A stretch of DNA of 64,000 nucleotides from Turbatrix aceti. Its lineage: Eukaryota; Nematoda; Chromadorea; Rhabditida; Panagrolaimidae. The position numbers and the translations under genes were made by a program. Within the stretch, counting starts at the first letter, position 1. Each line of letters opens with the position of its first letter. The notes beneath the pieces are model-generated. The model ran no database searches. It was not told where the DNA came from and was given only the letters and a program-made list of their open reading frames with translations. Below are positions 41,756 through 53,294 of this stretch, one piece after another. Where the stretch lies: NCBI GenBank assembly GCA_963969345.1, contig OZ017768.1, forward strand, positions 9,774,193-9,838,192. Direction: 5' to 3'.

Positions 41756-42793
41756 TCAAAACAAAACAAAAATGTGCACGCAGGAGAGAGAGGGACAAGC
41801 TACTCCCGACGTCGCGAGTAGCTGCTGCGCGCATAAAAGAGAGAGACGGACACGCTACTCACGATGTCGCGAGTAGCTGCTGCGCGCATAAAAGAGAGAA
41901 AAGAGAGAGCGCGCAGATCGGTGGTTCTTCGTTGATAGATTCTGATGGATTCTGGTCGTCGCTGTGCCGCGATGAATTTTCTGTTGGCATTTCATAGACA
42001 CTGCAAAAGCATCTTCGTAAAACCACAATTTAGAAATGGTGCGCTCAAAACAATTCTTACCGTGAGTGATAACGGGTCGCCTGTGCAAGCATCAGCTGGT
42101 ATCACTGCTGGTGGCACTGGCCGTGGAAATCATTGAGGCGATGAGAACAGAGAAACAGCAACGGAAATCGATGCAACAACGTTGACAATCGATTGTTCAC
42201 AAATAGCAAGTGAGGAACGTTCGCGATCTGTACAAGAAAATGTGCGCACGCGCTGTTTGAACGTGTTGTTCTGACGTTCAAAAAACGGAACGCGATCGTT
42301 CCTCAATCGATTGTCAACGTTGTTGCATCGATTTCCGTTGCTGTTTCTCTGTTCTCATCGCCTCAATGATTTCCACGGCCAGTGCCACCAGCAGTGATAC
42401 CAGCTGATGCTTGCACAGGCGACCCGTTATCACTCACGGTAAGAATTGTTTCGAGCGCACCATTTCTAAATTGTGGTTTTACGAAGATGCTTTTGCAGTG
42501 TCTATGAAATGCCAACGGAAAATTCATCGCGGCACAGCGACGACCAGAATCCATCAGAATCTATCAACGAAGAACCACCGATCTGCGCGCTCTATCTTTT
42601 CTCTCTTTTATGCGCGCAGCAGCTACTCGCGACATCGTGAGTAGCGTGTCCGTCTCTCTCTTTCATGCGTGCAGCAGCTACTCGCGACATCGTGAGTAGC
42701 GTGTCCCTCTCTCTCTTTTATGCGCGCAGCAGCTACTCGCGACGTCGGGAGTAGCTTGTCCCTCTCTCTTGCGTGCACATCTTTGTTTTGTTT
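41756..42793. mobile_element. Fold-back element 2 with about 440-490 bp arms
   Basis: Left arm about 41756-42195 and right arm about 42304-42793 are near-perfect inverted copies (outer end CAAAACAAAAATGTGCACGC), separated by about 108 bp. Near the outer ends are tandem units of about 55 bp (GAGTAGC-TGCTGCGCGCATAAAAGAGAGAG): two on the left, three on the right. The mirror-image 77-codon ORFs at 41855-42088 and 42411-42644 are a consequence of the symmetry. No transposase; no target-site duplication was identified. Confidence 0.85.
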
Positions 42794-43671
42794 TTGTGAA
42801 AAATACGTCTGATATAGAAATAAATTGTAAAAAAAACGAGAGACACTCAGCATGGCAACACATTCATAAAAATCACTACACTCACTTCCAATTCAAAAAC
42901 GTTGTTCCATTTTATTGCAAAATCACTAAGTTTACATCTGCAAAATCGACTGATATCAAAAACTGCGATTGTGCATCTTTTTGCGTCCAAGACAACTGTT
43001 GAGACGTCATTTTGTAAAAATTATGAAAAATTAAAAAACACGGGGTGTTTTATTTCCTACTTGAAGAAATTTGGTTTTTGCAGTCAGTTTACTTCTTCAA
43101 GAAGTAAATTCTAAAAAAAAGGCAAAAAAATAGCATGACAAAAAAAATTTTTATTGTCCTCGTCTTATATCATAAATATTTACATATGAATATAGTATAT
43201 CCGATGAGTTTGAAAACAAGTGGGATGAATAAAAAAGTACCATTAAAAAATTATAAACATGTGAGAATTGCGCGCACGCGCCTATTTTCGCTTGAAGAAC
43301 TTCAAATGCGCACGGGTCCACTTTTGGCGCCAAAACAGAAGTGTTTGACATTGTCTGATATATGTATTATCATTTTTTGTGAGCTTTTGCAGAAGTGTGC
43401 CAATAAATGAAACAATGATAATCACACCCCATAAAGTTTTCATGATCTTAAAAGATTTCATTCTCACCAAAGTTGAAAAACGTGACAAATGATAAAACAG
43501 ATTAACCGATATGCGACCCAAGTTGCAGTACGTGTCATTACAATGCCTGATAATTTGCTTATCCCAACTTTCGCCCTCTAAAGGCATTGTAAATTCTGAT
43601 TCGTAAAGTATTTCTTGTTGGGCGCATCCGCATCCCTTTGTTTGCTGCTGCACAACTAGAAAGACAGTCAA
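42794..43671. other. Intergenic region upstream of the transporter
   Basis: AT-rich. A minus-strand ORF (43677-43282, 131 codons from an internal ATG) overlaps the transporter start codon head-on. It has cysteines and a hydrophobic stretch but no family that I recognise, and I do not call it a gene. Confidence 0.4.
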
Positions 43672-43675
43672 CATC

Positions 43676-45631
43676 ATGCCTGCCACATCATCCAATTCTT
43701 CCTCATCGAAGAGCGGTCGGGAGTCTTCATCGAAGTCGGTGGTATCTTCGGCATCTGTCTCTAAGGAATGTGAGCCGGGCAAAAAGAAGGAGCCTCTTAA
43801 GAAGGATTTGATCTTCTATAACGTTCTTCTTTTTTTCCTCTGTCAAATTGGCAATCTCCCAATGGCGGGAACACTGCTGTATCCGTCATACTTCAAGCCT
43901 TCAAATGTGAGTTGTTCTTCACTACCTGTTTTTTTATGGTCAAAGTTATTTTAGGCCGACTGTGATATTATCCTGAACTCAACTTACCCCAAGGATGGCA
44001 TCCTACCCAACGTCCCCAACGTTCCGTGGTTTTATTCCAACTTGGTTGAATGGGGCATGGTTTGCACACCTGAAGGCAACACGATCAAGACCCTGACATC
44101 GTCGGTATCCATGGCCGGCGCGGCTGTGGGTTCCTTTGGCTCCGGACAAGTTGCCGATCGTCTGGGTCGCAAGCTAGCTACCGTACTCGCATCCGGTATT
44201 GTCACGTTTGGAAACTTCGGCCAGGCAATTATCATCCCCTACGGCACGTACCCTTCCCTCGTCCTGACTTTTATCTCATCCTGCGGTGCCAACGCATTCA
44301 TGGTCTCCAGTGTCACTTTGATGGTCGAAGCATTCACAAAAGCCCGGAGCCGAATGTTTTCCGTCTGCCTCAATTTCTTTTCACTCGGCATATCGTACTG
44401 TGCTATTGTGCACTACCTCAGTCAGCATTACTACTACTACTTTATCGCCAACGGTCTCACGTCCCTCATCACTGGCCTTCTCATCCAGTTTTACTCGTAC
44501 GAGAGCGTTCTTTGGCTGCTTTCCGTCCAAAAACAAGAAGAAGCGGAGATAGTCAAGAGTAAGATGGACAAGATGAATGGATGGTTCAACCGGATTTGTC
44601 CTGACATGTTTCACATCGAGAATATTAAAGATACGTATGGCCTTCCCCCACCGGCTGAAAAGAAAACCAAGAAGGCGAAAAAAACATTGGTTGACTTGGT
44701 CCGGTACAAGTCAGTTCTTGTTCCCCTCCTGGCTTTGTCTTACTGCTACCTCACGACTGCTTGCGTCTCTTTTGGCTTCTATTTTGGCGTTTCTTTGATC
44801 CCAGGCAACATGTTCCGAAACATGGCGATGATGGGTGTTCTCAAGTTTTTCTTTGGATTTGTGCCTTATCCGATCAGTTTCTGCCTTGGACGCAAGCCTA
44901 TTTTGACGATTTCGACGAGTAAGTTTTGTTTTGTGCTTTTCAAATTATTTTTTTTTAAATTTTTTTTGATGCCGGATTCTGGAGATACGGCTTCTGCAAT
45001 GTTCAAATTGCTTCAAAAATTCTGATTTTTTGGTGACAAAGATTTCTTGGTACGAGAAATCGATTGCCCTTTCCAGATTTTATAAAAAAACAGCTGACTT
45101 TTTTTGGAAATTTAGATTTTAGATGTTCGTTGTACTTTTTTAAACACTTAAAAAAATTTAGCAATTGCCGGAATCTTGGCGTGGTCTTACATTTGCATCA
45201 AATGGGCAGCCGATCCAGGGCCTATCTTCATGGCTATCATTGGTCTTCTGCTCACATCGATGCTGGATCCAATCTGGCGAATTATCCATCTTCTTTCTGC
45301 CGAATTATTCCCAACCGTCGTCCGAAACATGGCTCGTGCAATCTGCAACTGTGTTGGGCGTTTAGGTGCCCTGATGGCGCCCTTCATCGTCCACAGCGCT
45401 GCCACGGCACCTTTGCTACCGGTCACAATATTTTCAATCATGCTTACGGTCATGCTTTGCATAGAAATCATTTTCTTCCCCGAAACTGGCAATCGACCGA
45501 TGCCAGAAAACATTCCTGAAGAAGAAGAAGCCGGTCTCCTACAAAAGAATGACGAAGAGAAGGGAAAGGAATCGGAAGATGAAGATTCCGGTGAGGAAAA
45601 AGAAGATGAAGATGAGTCTAACAATGAATAG
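43676..45631 (+). CDS. SLC22-like major facilitator transporter
   Basis: Exons 43676-43906 (77 codons), 43955-44918 and 45162-45631 (TAG), phases 0 and 1, 554 aa. Ser-rich cytoplasmic N-terminus; TM1 LIFYNVLLFFLCQIGNLPMAG; a long extracellular loop (NSTYPKDGILPNV...); then the MFS signature GSFGSGQVADRLGRK between TM2 and TM3. A charged central loop holds KKTKKAKKT, and a second half-signature follows at SFCLGRKPILTIS. The C-terminal tail is strongly acidic (EEEEAGLLQKNDEEKGKESEDEDSGEEKEDEDE). The long first loop and signatures fit the organic ion transporter group (SLC22), so uptake of small organic ions across the plasma membrane is the likely role; substrate unknown. Intron 2 (44919-45161) is enlarged by a piece of fold-back element 1. 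Confidence 0.82.
44965..45110 (+). repeat. Fragment of fold-back element 1 arm inside the transporter intron
   Basis: Aligns with about 25845-26000: GCCGGATTCTGGAGATACGG here versus GCCGGATTCTGGAGTTACGG there, then TTGCTTCAAAAATTCTGATT and TTGGTACGAGAAATCGA versus matching arm sequence. Diverged, so an older insertion of the same family. Confidence 0.75.
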
Positions 45632-45715
45632 GATTGGTGATTTGTATAAGTTTTGATTGGTTTGTGTAAAATAGTACGTGAATTCTAAAAATGCAATGTA
45701 ATAAAAAATATTACA

Positions 45716-45850
45716 TCACAATCCCTTCCACTTGGGAACCGGTTGATGACCTTCATACTCTTTAGGATTTCTGACAATGTTGATCAACGGACACTCATAT
45801 CCGAAAAGTGATATGTTGCCTTTGGATACACTGTAGGCAACAAGAAATGA
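45716..45850 (-). pseudogene. 3' fragment of a glycosyltransferase-like gene
   Basis: The last about 43 codons (LVAYSVSKGNISLFGYECPL to VPKWKGL, then stop) match the C-terminus of the gene at 48646-49798 (LVAYSEAKGNISLYGYDCPL to VPRWTGL). Upstream of about 45850 the similarity fades: the CHRYDQS motif that precedes it in the intact gene is not preserved. The open frame continues to 46006, but with unrelated residues. Probably the relic of a duplicated copy. Confidence 0.7.
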
Positions 45851-46166
45851 AAGGAATGAAACACAATATGTAATAAAAATGTATCGCTTGCGAAAACGCC
45901 ACGCGCTAGCACATTGCAAGCACTTTTCGGCCAAGAAACAAGATAACTCGAATTTTGCAACTTTTTTCATGACTTCGATTTTGACAACTAACTTCGATTT
46001 TTGCAATTAAATAAAATATGCACTCATGGATCCAAAGGTTTTTTCACACACTGTTCAAACTATGATAGCAATGAAAAAGCCAGGCTGCCCCCAAAGCTTT
46101 ATTTAATTATCATTTGTGGAACATTTTTAAATTGCAAGCATTTAGTTATAGATGAAAGCCTGTCAT

Positions 46167-48136
46167 CTACAAAGTTTGCCACTTGGTGGTGATCTCGCTG
46201 AACTTGACAAGATCTGGAATTCCCGCATGCTTAACGTCCTTCTGAAAAAATTATCTTTTGTTGGAACACGTGATATAAATACTCACAAAAGCACTTGTGC
46301 TCCAACGGAACGCCGGCACATTTTCATAAGGAGGACCGATGATTGCGTTGAACGTCAGATTCTTTGCCATTTCATAGTTCGTTCCCTTGTAATCAAGAGC
46401 CGCGTGGTTACGATGACTCATTTGGGGAACCGGATACGTTCCATTGACCGCATTAAGATCGCCCCGAGAAGAAATGGCAGCTTCCGCTGTGTAGGGAGGC
46501 GTGCAGTTGCATCGACTCAACGGATCGTGAGTGTAGTCGTTGTAGCGCATGAGCTGGCGGAGAGAGTCCATGTCCACAACTTTGTGGTGGTCACGCGCAA
46601 AGATTCTGGCCCTTGGTGTATCGTTATAATCGAAAAAGTAGAATTCATCACCCTGTTAAAATTGATAGACAAATATGAAATAAAATTCAGAAAAACAAAC
46701 TTTTGCGGTGTTGCCGCTAATCTGTCGAATACTTGTGAAATACGGAATGTTGTAACTAGCCCAATAACCTGTAACTTTAAGCACGGAGGTAAGATCAGCC
46801 GCGTGAACGTGACCCCTAAATTAATTTATAAGCATTGTCAAATATGGAGGAAAACCAACGGCATTTGTTCCAAAACGTAAAGAATGCCATCATCAGGAAA
46901 CTCTTTAGCCGGGTTATACTTATTGTAATCGACGACCATCCATTGATTGTTGTACGTTCCACTGTTGTGTTTGGCAAAAATTTTTACCCATTCAGCACCG
47001 GATGACGCCAGTTGATTTGCGGCAATAACTCTAACCCAGTACAATAATTGCGATTCAGGCTTAATGTTTTTGTAGAGTTCACTGTTGTCGATGCCATTTG
47101 ATGTTTCGGTAACGACAAGACCGCTACTGAGGGTATAAAAGTCGTCAACAGACAGTACAATACCTGGATAACTGGAGAATGACTGGGTGTGGCCGGGAAT
47201 GTGGAGACCAAACTTGTAAAGTTTCAAAATTCGAACCATGGATTGAAGTTTGTAAAAAGTGACATGAGAAGTCAAAAGGTCATTCTCAGTTAGTTTGATA
47301 AGAGCCGAACAACGAAGGTGCATTTTTACATAGTTTGCTTCTTCAGGAGCAGAATATTTGTCCGCAAGATCAAAAAGATCGCCAGCAAGTTGAATCAAAC
47401 TAGAAATAATAAAATCCAATGAATATGCATTCAAAAACGGGTAGGTTAAAAACTCACAAAATATCATGCAAACTGAAGTCAATTCGTGGGTGTTTAAAAC
47501 TTGGTTTTCCATGATATCCGTGAAGCACACCGGTAATCTGGTAGTATGAACGTTTCACAGACTTCCAGTAGGGGCTATTTTCATTGATATGTCGCTTTAC
47601 ATATGCGTTATTTTTTTTCAAGAACTCTTTTGCTTTTGGACAGTAACTTCCAGCATTAGGCCCGATGCACTGATCCTCGCCCACGTTTTGCAAATAGTAA
47701 TTAATCAACGTGCGTGTCAGCGTTCCTTCAAGTACACCAGCAGCATAGGCTTGGAGTTCAGGTGAATACTCCTTGAAAGTTTCGATCTCGAGTTGGGCCC
47801 CGCTATAAATACGGATAATTTGAAAATTTTTAAAAAACGAAAAAAAATCCTACCCGGTAATATTAACAGTATTTTTGTAACGACCTAGAGCAACTGTTTT
47901 CTGGCATATTTCTGGGTTTGTGAGTTTTATGACTCCGTCAATGTCACATACACTGAGAACCGTGAAATCGACGTCCTTGCCTTCGAGGGCTTCGTTAATG
48001 TTTGCTTCATTGGGATCGTCAATAATAGAATCTCCAAACGCAGACGTCGACAAACCTAAATTATCAGTAATCATACATACGTTACGCACATTAAATACTA
48101 CAACTTACAGATAATCAGCAAAAGATACCAAAACAT
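46167..48136 (-). CDS. Phospholipase B-like lysosomal hydrolase
   Basis: Seven exons: 48136-48109, 48055-47854, 47802-47458, 47399-46860, 46815-46701, 46652-46287 and 46241-46167 (TAG). All phases agree; 556 aa, normal for the family. Signal peptide MFWYLLLIICLSTSAFG. Family landmarks in order: AYAAGVLEGTLTRTLI, the segment LRCSALIKL (Cys at the place of the N-terminal nucleophile exposed by self-cleavage, from family knowledge), YPGIVLSVDDFYTLSSGLVVTETSN, NSGTYNNQWMVVDY, LEQMPG at the exon 4/5 junction, YWASYNIPYF, LMRYNDYTHDP and GIPDLVKF. These proteins are secreted or lysosomal amidase/lipase-like enzymes of the Ntn-hydrolase fold. The exon 4 donor (GTTGGT) is chosen because only it restores the conserved EQMPG motif. 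Confidence 0.9.
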
Positions 48137-48645
48137 TGTGGAGTTGTCAAAAGTACAGCATGAAATTTTCAACGTTGCGTATCACAAAAGTTTGAAAACA
48201 GTGATCGTTGAAAATTGTCTATTCACTCAGCAACAGTGATGTCACTGTTTATAAACAAATGAACAGAGAAGGCATCAGAGTCCCTTAACGGAACGCCCAA
48301 TATTTTAAAAACAGTTTCAGAAGTCAAAGGGATTCTTGGGAGCTTCTTATGGGTGTGTGAAGGTGCGGCTACGATAATGCACACTTTATTTTCCTATCAT
48401 GCAATAAATTTTTCAAAAAAAAAACTAATACATAAGCCAGTAAAGTGCTTTAAAGAAATTGCGAATACGAGAAAGAAAACCATTATTTATCATTGAACGT
48501 ATCTTGAATGAATGTAAAAATACCATTAATATAATTTAAAAAAAAATGTGTTCCTGATTACTTTGATGTTCTTGACTGTAATGTGCATAATGATGCACAT
48601 AAAAAATATCTGTTTGAACGAAAAAGCGTGTTTACAGCATACACA

Positions 48646-49798
48646 TTACAATCCAGTCCACCTAGGAACCGGTGTTTCTTTGACAATGCTGATCAACGGA
48701 CAATCATATCCGTAAAGTGATATGTTGCCTTTGGCTTCACTGTAGGCAACAAGATTGAAAAGAGACTGATCGTATCGATGACATCCGGAAAAATTATCAG
48801 GAAAATCATTAATGTCTCGTTTCCTGCACATTTTAGAAAACGATCCTGTAGGTGCGTAGCATTCAGATTTAATAACGCATTTCATAGACCGCTTCATTGC
48901 CCGCCAGCCGGCCGGAGATCCAATCCATATCACACTAGTGGTTACGTATTGAAGTGTGCTTTTCATCTGAAAAAGGTCAAAGCGAATCGTTTCACAAAAA
49001 AATGTGAGCTTACCTTTTCGATATCGACATCAGGAAAATACTTCCACATTGACGGATGTGTTACTGGGTAATTCATGTGTCTCGTTGGTTTCAGAAGTGA
49101 CATATCAATGGGATTGTTTTCCAACACTTCTTTCAAAAACATCTACAAACTTCGAATTAGGTTCATTGTATAACAAAATAAAACCCACGTCGTAAGAATT
49201 TTCTTCCGCCTGCTCAAATCTGATAGAAGCGTCTATCCACCAAACCACAGGAAATTTTTTAAGGGTATGAAGTATCAGGAGTGGCTTAAACCTATAGCTG
49301 TCAGTAATTTGTTCAAAACTTTTAGGAAAATTTTTTATCAACGAAGAGTAATTCAAGCTGATAGTATTTGGACACATCATTTGGTATACATCTTTGACAG
49401 ATTCGGAAACATCGGATGCAAAGTAAATGAGAAAAGAAACATTGGATAGCTCGGGGACCTGTTTCATGGTTAAGCACGCTACCCTAAATTTTTAAACGGT
49501 TAAAATAACTAATTAATTATGGGACTCACATGGACTCAGCAACATGATCATGCGTAGCAAAGGTTAAAAATGTAGCGTTCTTTAATGTTAGTTCCGATCT
49601 ATTCATTGTTTTTTGGTACGCCGGTGGCTTCAATAATTTAGTTATAATCTGGTCAAAACTATAATTTTTATCAACAGGTTTCTTGTATTCCAAACATGGT
49701 GACGAATTTTTGCGTTCAAAATGTATGAAAACAATTGAAAAGATCGCTAGAAATACCAACAATAAAAATTTTAAATTCCAGGTATTTTGAGCACCCAT
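48646..49798 (-). CDS. Golgi-type glycosyltransferase-like protein (DUF1647-like)
   Basis: Exons 49798-49530, 49483-49189, 49142-49014 and 48966-48646 (stop at 48646), phases 2, 0 and 0, 337 aa. It has a short cytoplasmic N-terminus (MGAQNTWN), one membrane anchor (about residues 10-27, LKFLLLVFLAIFSIVFIHF), and a luminal domain. Motifs: TFLTFATHDHV, RFKPLLILHTLKKFPVVWWIDASIRF (a DxS-like acidic motif), and near the end FSGCHRYDQSLFNLVAYSEAKGN. The architecture and the CHRYDQS-type end recall nematode DUF1647 proteins, which look like type II Golgi glycosyltransferases; no activity can be assigned. Intron 2 (46 nt, GTGGGT...TTTGTAG) is inferred from the frame change at 49142. A truncated relative lies at 45716-45850. 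Confidence 0.72.
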
Positions 49799-50216
49799 AG
49801 AACTAAAAAATGTTGAACGTTTTTTAAAAAACTCTACAGTACAACAAATGTTGTATTATTTGATTTTTGAATTGTTGTAAAAGGCGTTATCAAAACAGTT
49901 ATCTAAAGTGAAAAAGCAATAAACCAAAAAGGGATATTTTTAGTGTTTTTTATGAATTTAAATATCTCTAAATGATGTCAAAAGCTTCAATTCGTGTGTA
50001 CACAAAAACTAATAACGACTAAAATTTGGATTCCAATCACTTCTTTAGTGACTTAGTTTCCGAAGTGACAATAGATAAAATTAAATGTTTATGTAACGCA
50101 TCGAGTGATAACAATTCACGTAAAGAATAACAATTCACATAAAGAATGTTTCAATTCTATTATTATTGCTTCAAACACGTATATATTTTTTTATTTTTTT
50201 ATTTTTTTCACCATTA

Positions 50217-50395
50217 CTCAGTCACAGTGTGCTAGTACCACTGTTCAGGCTAGCTTTTAAAAAATGTGTGCGCATGCAGGATTGTGCCATGCGCACAAAC
50301 TTGAGAGTTTAGCTAAACTTGATTTTGGCGGGTTCGACTCTATTTGTAATGTGGTGCTAACCATTGAGAAGGACAGTAAATAAATAAATAAATAT
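50217..50395 (+). mobile_element. Possible tRNA-derived SINE
   Basis: GC-richer than its surroundings, with a B-box-like GGTTCGACTC at 50331-50340 and an AATA-repeat tail at 50381-50395 (TAAATAAATAAATA). The A-box is not clear. The tail segment CTAACCATTGAGAAGGACAGTAAATAA resembles the retroposon tail elsewhere in the window in general form only. Call is tentative. Confidence 0.4.
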
Positions 50396-51920
50396 TTAAA
50401 ACAGGCAATTCAAAGGCGATCGTTGGATAAAAAAACGTGATATAAATAATTTTTTTCCTGGTAGTAAATAGCTTTCTTACAGTTTTTTGAAACAACTGCT
50501 GCTGTTTTTTGTGTTGTTTTCAACCTCTAATTAGAGAATTTTTTAAGCCATCAACTAGCACATAAATTCCGTGTTGCTCGTTCTCAATTAATTTATTGTA
50601 CGCTGCAGTTGTAGTATGAAACGGAAGCCAAATGATGCAAGTCGGGCCATGAACGAGTAAAAAAGGTGTCAGAAACGGCCAACAAAACACACAAAAACTA
50701 ATAGAAAGTTGTTTTTGTTATTTGCGTTGGCATTGATACTGTAACCAGAAAGTGTTAAATGATATTTTTGCGTTTTTATTCTGATGCTTTTAATGAGCCT
50801 CTTGACTAATGTCAATTTGTGTAAAAAAATTTGCATTCAAGTAAAAAAACGTTACGCCACATGATAAATGTGATGAACAAAGTAAACTAAAAAATTACAA
50901 CTGTGAACCCTATTTTTGAGATCCATTACCGTAGTTGGTCTAAAATTAATTAAATGAATTTTTTACTTCACTGAAAACATCATTGTCTACAAGAGAAATG
51001 AACTTTGAATACTATTTTTTTCGTGTTTGTGTTTATGGTCTGAAGAGCCCTTTGGTATAACAGACGATCTATGCAACGCAACTTTTACAAATTTTCTGCT
51101 TCAATAAATTCAGTCCTATTTTGAACTTGAGCCGACGGTACTTTGAAATGATCGTTCAAAAGTTCATTATCTTTTGAGATTATGCAAAAAATAAAATAAA
51201 TTTAACGCCAACGTAATATGCCATTTATTGTTCAAAATTGAAAAGATAAATACGGTATCAGACACTACGAAGGGATGAATGAAAGTAAAAAGAATCAAAA
51301 GCCGGCATTTTGTTTACTTAAGATTAAATCAGAGAGGTCCCAATGCCTCAATGTCAAAATCCTGTAGACAAAAGACCGTGCTTTATTCATTCAAAAATAA
51401 CACAGATTTTTTTGCTGATGCAATTTTTTTTAGGGATTATACGTACTAAGTACCGTAACAGAATTGAGCACTGCGTTGGATGTTCGATGCTTTCATGGTT
51501 TTGATCTCGTTGGTATTCATTTAATGAAAAAAAATCATTGTAAACTTAATGAAAACTTAATGCATATTTATTGCAACTGTTATAGGGGTTTCCTATAATA
51601 CATATTGCAACTATTATATATAAATAATGTTAGACTTATAGCTTATTTTTTATGGTAGCAAAACATGCTGTAATGTTTATAAATTCTGTCGTAACTAATA
51701 TATATCAAATTAATTATTTTCAGCAACTTTGGACGTTTTTATTTTTGTTATTTGCAAAGATAAATAAATAAAAGAAGAAATAAATATTTTGTAATTATTT
51801 GTTTTTGTATTTTTTTCTTTTCGTTGTAGCAAACCATAAAAAACAATACTATGTGTAATTTGTGAATAACACACTGAATTCATCTAGGGAATATAATAAG
51901 ATATTTTTTACCTTTCATTA

Positions 51921-51987
51921 TGCCATCACAATCTCAGACCAAAAAAGGCGGGGTTAAAATTAAAAAAAAGCACGGAGCTTATATAAA
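51921..51987 (+). promoter_or_regulatory. srt promoter block 1
   Basis: CATCACAATCT, ACC and AAAGGCGGGG (51921-51953) followed by a TATA box (TTATATAAA, 51979-51987). The same order is found at 54851-54907 upstream of the second srt gene. It lies 112-178 bp upstream of the ATG at 52099. Confidence 0.6.
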
Positions 51988-52098
51988 CTTCTTACGGTAT
52001 GCCGTAACTAAGATTGTGTTCGTTTGCATTTTTAAATCTTCCGTTCGCTCTTTTGTCTGCCGAAAGAAATTCTGCGGACTAAAACAATAACAAATACT

Positions 52099-53294
52099 AT
52101 GGAGCTGTTGCTTTTGAAACACGACGAATTTGATCGGTTGTACAATTGTTCAAGGTATGACATTGATTCCATTCCCCTGGAACGCAGAAGCAAGCCAATT
52201 ATTGGTGGAACAATGCTAATAATATATTTTGTATCTGCGGTTAGTGATTTTAAAACAGTTGATTCGTACATCAAAAATCTTTTTAGATACTCCATATCCC
52301 CTGCCTGATAGCAATCAGACGGCTACCTATCTTCAAGGAGCCCTGCTATCGCCTGATGTTCATCACCGGCATCATCGACGTTGCCGTTGGCCTAGTTGCT
52401 GGTTTTGCTACCGGAGTGGGTGCTTGTATGGGCGCCGTATTTTGTACCGCACCGCGCGTTATCTATGCTTTTGGCTGCGTGGGTTTGATGCTATGGTCTT
52501 TTCATGGAGATCTCTCGGTGATACTGGGCGTCAATCGAGTCATTTCACTGTATGACAAAACAACTTATAACTTTTTGTTTGTTGGAAAGCGATTTTTTGC
52601 ATGGTTGGTGGTTCCAATCATTCACGCAATTTGCATGTTTTGGTTCTCAACAACACCTGTATTTTCATCGATTCACGTTTCGTGGTTCTACGATCCGTTT
52701 ACTGGATACTCGCGGGACACGAAAATTAAGGTATTACAACAATTTGGGAAACCTACATACATAGTGTTTTTAGTACGCCAATGTGGCCCACACAGTTCAC
52801 AACACGTTCCTGGCCGTTACGATACCCGCGTGCTACGTCATATTTGCAATCCTGTTTCTACGAAAAAAGGATCCGTTTAAAGACCTGACTGAAATCAGGC
52901 GCGCTAATTACAACTTTGCCGTAAGTCAAAAAATTTTACTTTTTTGAACTTTTATAAAGCACGTTTCAGATGTACATGCAAGTACTGTTTATCAGTGCAA
53001 CTTGTACTATTTCATCGACGGTTTACGTCATCATGAATTACGTCTCCGTGCCCGATTACATTGTTTTGATTGGATCTTATTTTTGGCTGCTGGCACACTG
53101 TAAGCTTATTTCTTGTTTGTAAAACTTTAATAAATTACCTTCTTTTAGCTTTACCACCTGTGATGTATTTGACAATTAATACTACAGTACGAAAAGGGGT
53201 ACTTCGACTCATGAAATCACAAAAAGTAATTGATAGCTCCGGCGGTGGCACCCATGGCAAGGCGACTAATACTGATTTACCACAAATATACTGA
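52099..53294 (+). CDS. Srt-type serpentine chemoreceptor
   Basis: Five exons: 52099-52239, 52287-52730, 52774-52920, 52970-53099 and 53149-53294 (TGA), 335 aa. The N-terminus MELLLLKHDEFDRLYNCSRYD has the Srt hallmark LYNCS. Then RSKPIIGGTMLIIYF (TM1), HIPCLIAIRRLPIFKEPCYRLMFITGIIDVAVG (TM2), GAVFCTAPRVIYAFGC (TM3 start), and FLRKKDPFKDLTEIRRANYNFA before TM6. The final exon carries TM7 and the tail (TVRKGVLRLMKS). Donor 1 is GTTAGT. Exon lengths are identical to those of the paralogue at 55008 except in the last exon, so the two arose by tandem duplication. Expected in sensory neurons; ligand unknown. Intact. Confidence 0.88.

Larger units (their letters stand above)
49799..52098. other. Intergenic region with SINE-like element
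   Basis: 2.3 kb. It contains a retroposon tail relic (about 50186-50216, reverse) joined to a possible tRNA-derived SINE (50217-50395), and the srt promoter block at 51921-51987. The rest is AT-rich with no gene seen. Confidence 0.5.

Noticed and set aside
41855..42644. Two 77-codon ORFs with almost identical proteins on opposite strands
   Set aside because: They are mirror images in the arms of fold-back element 2; the similarity follows from the inverted repeat, not from gene conservation.
43282..43782. 166-codon minus-strand ORF overlapping the transporter start
   Set aside because: It lies antisense to the Ser-rich first exon of the transporter, and its best internal ATG overlaps the transporter ATG head-on. 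No family features were recognised, so it is more likely an antisense by-product. Parts could still be a real small gene.
50331..50340. tRNA gene at the B-box-like sequence
   Set aside because: No cloverleaf could be folded around it and the A-box is unclear. A SINE relic is more likely than a functional tRNA.
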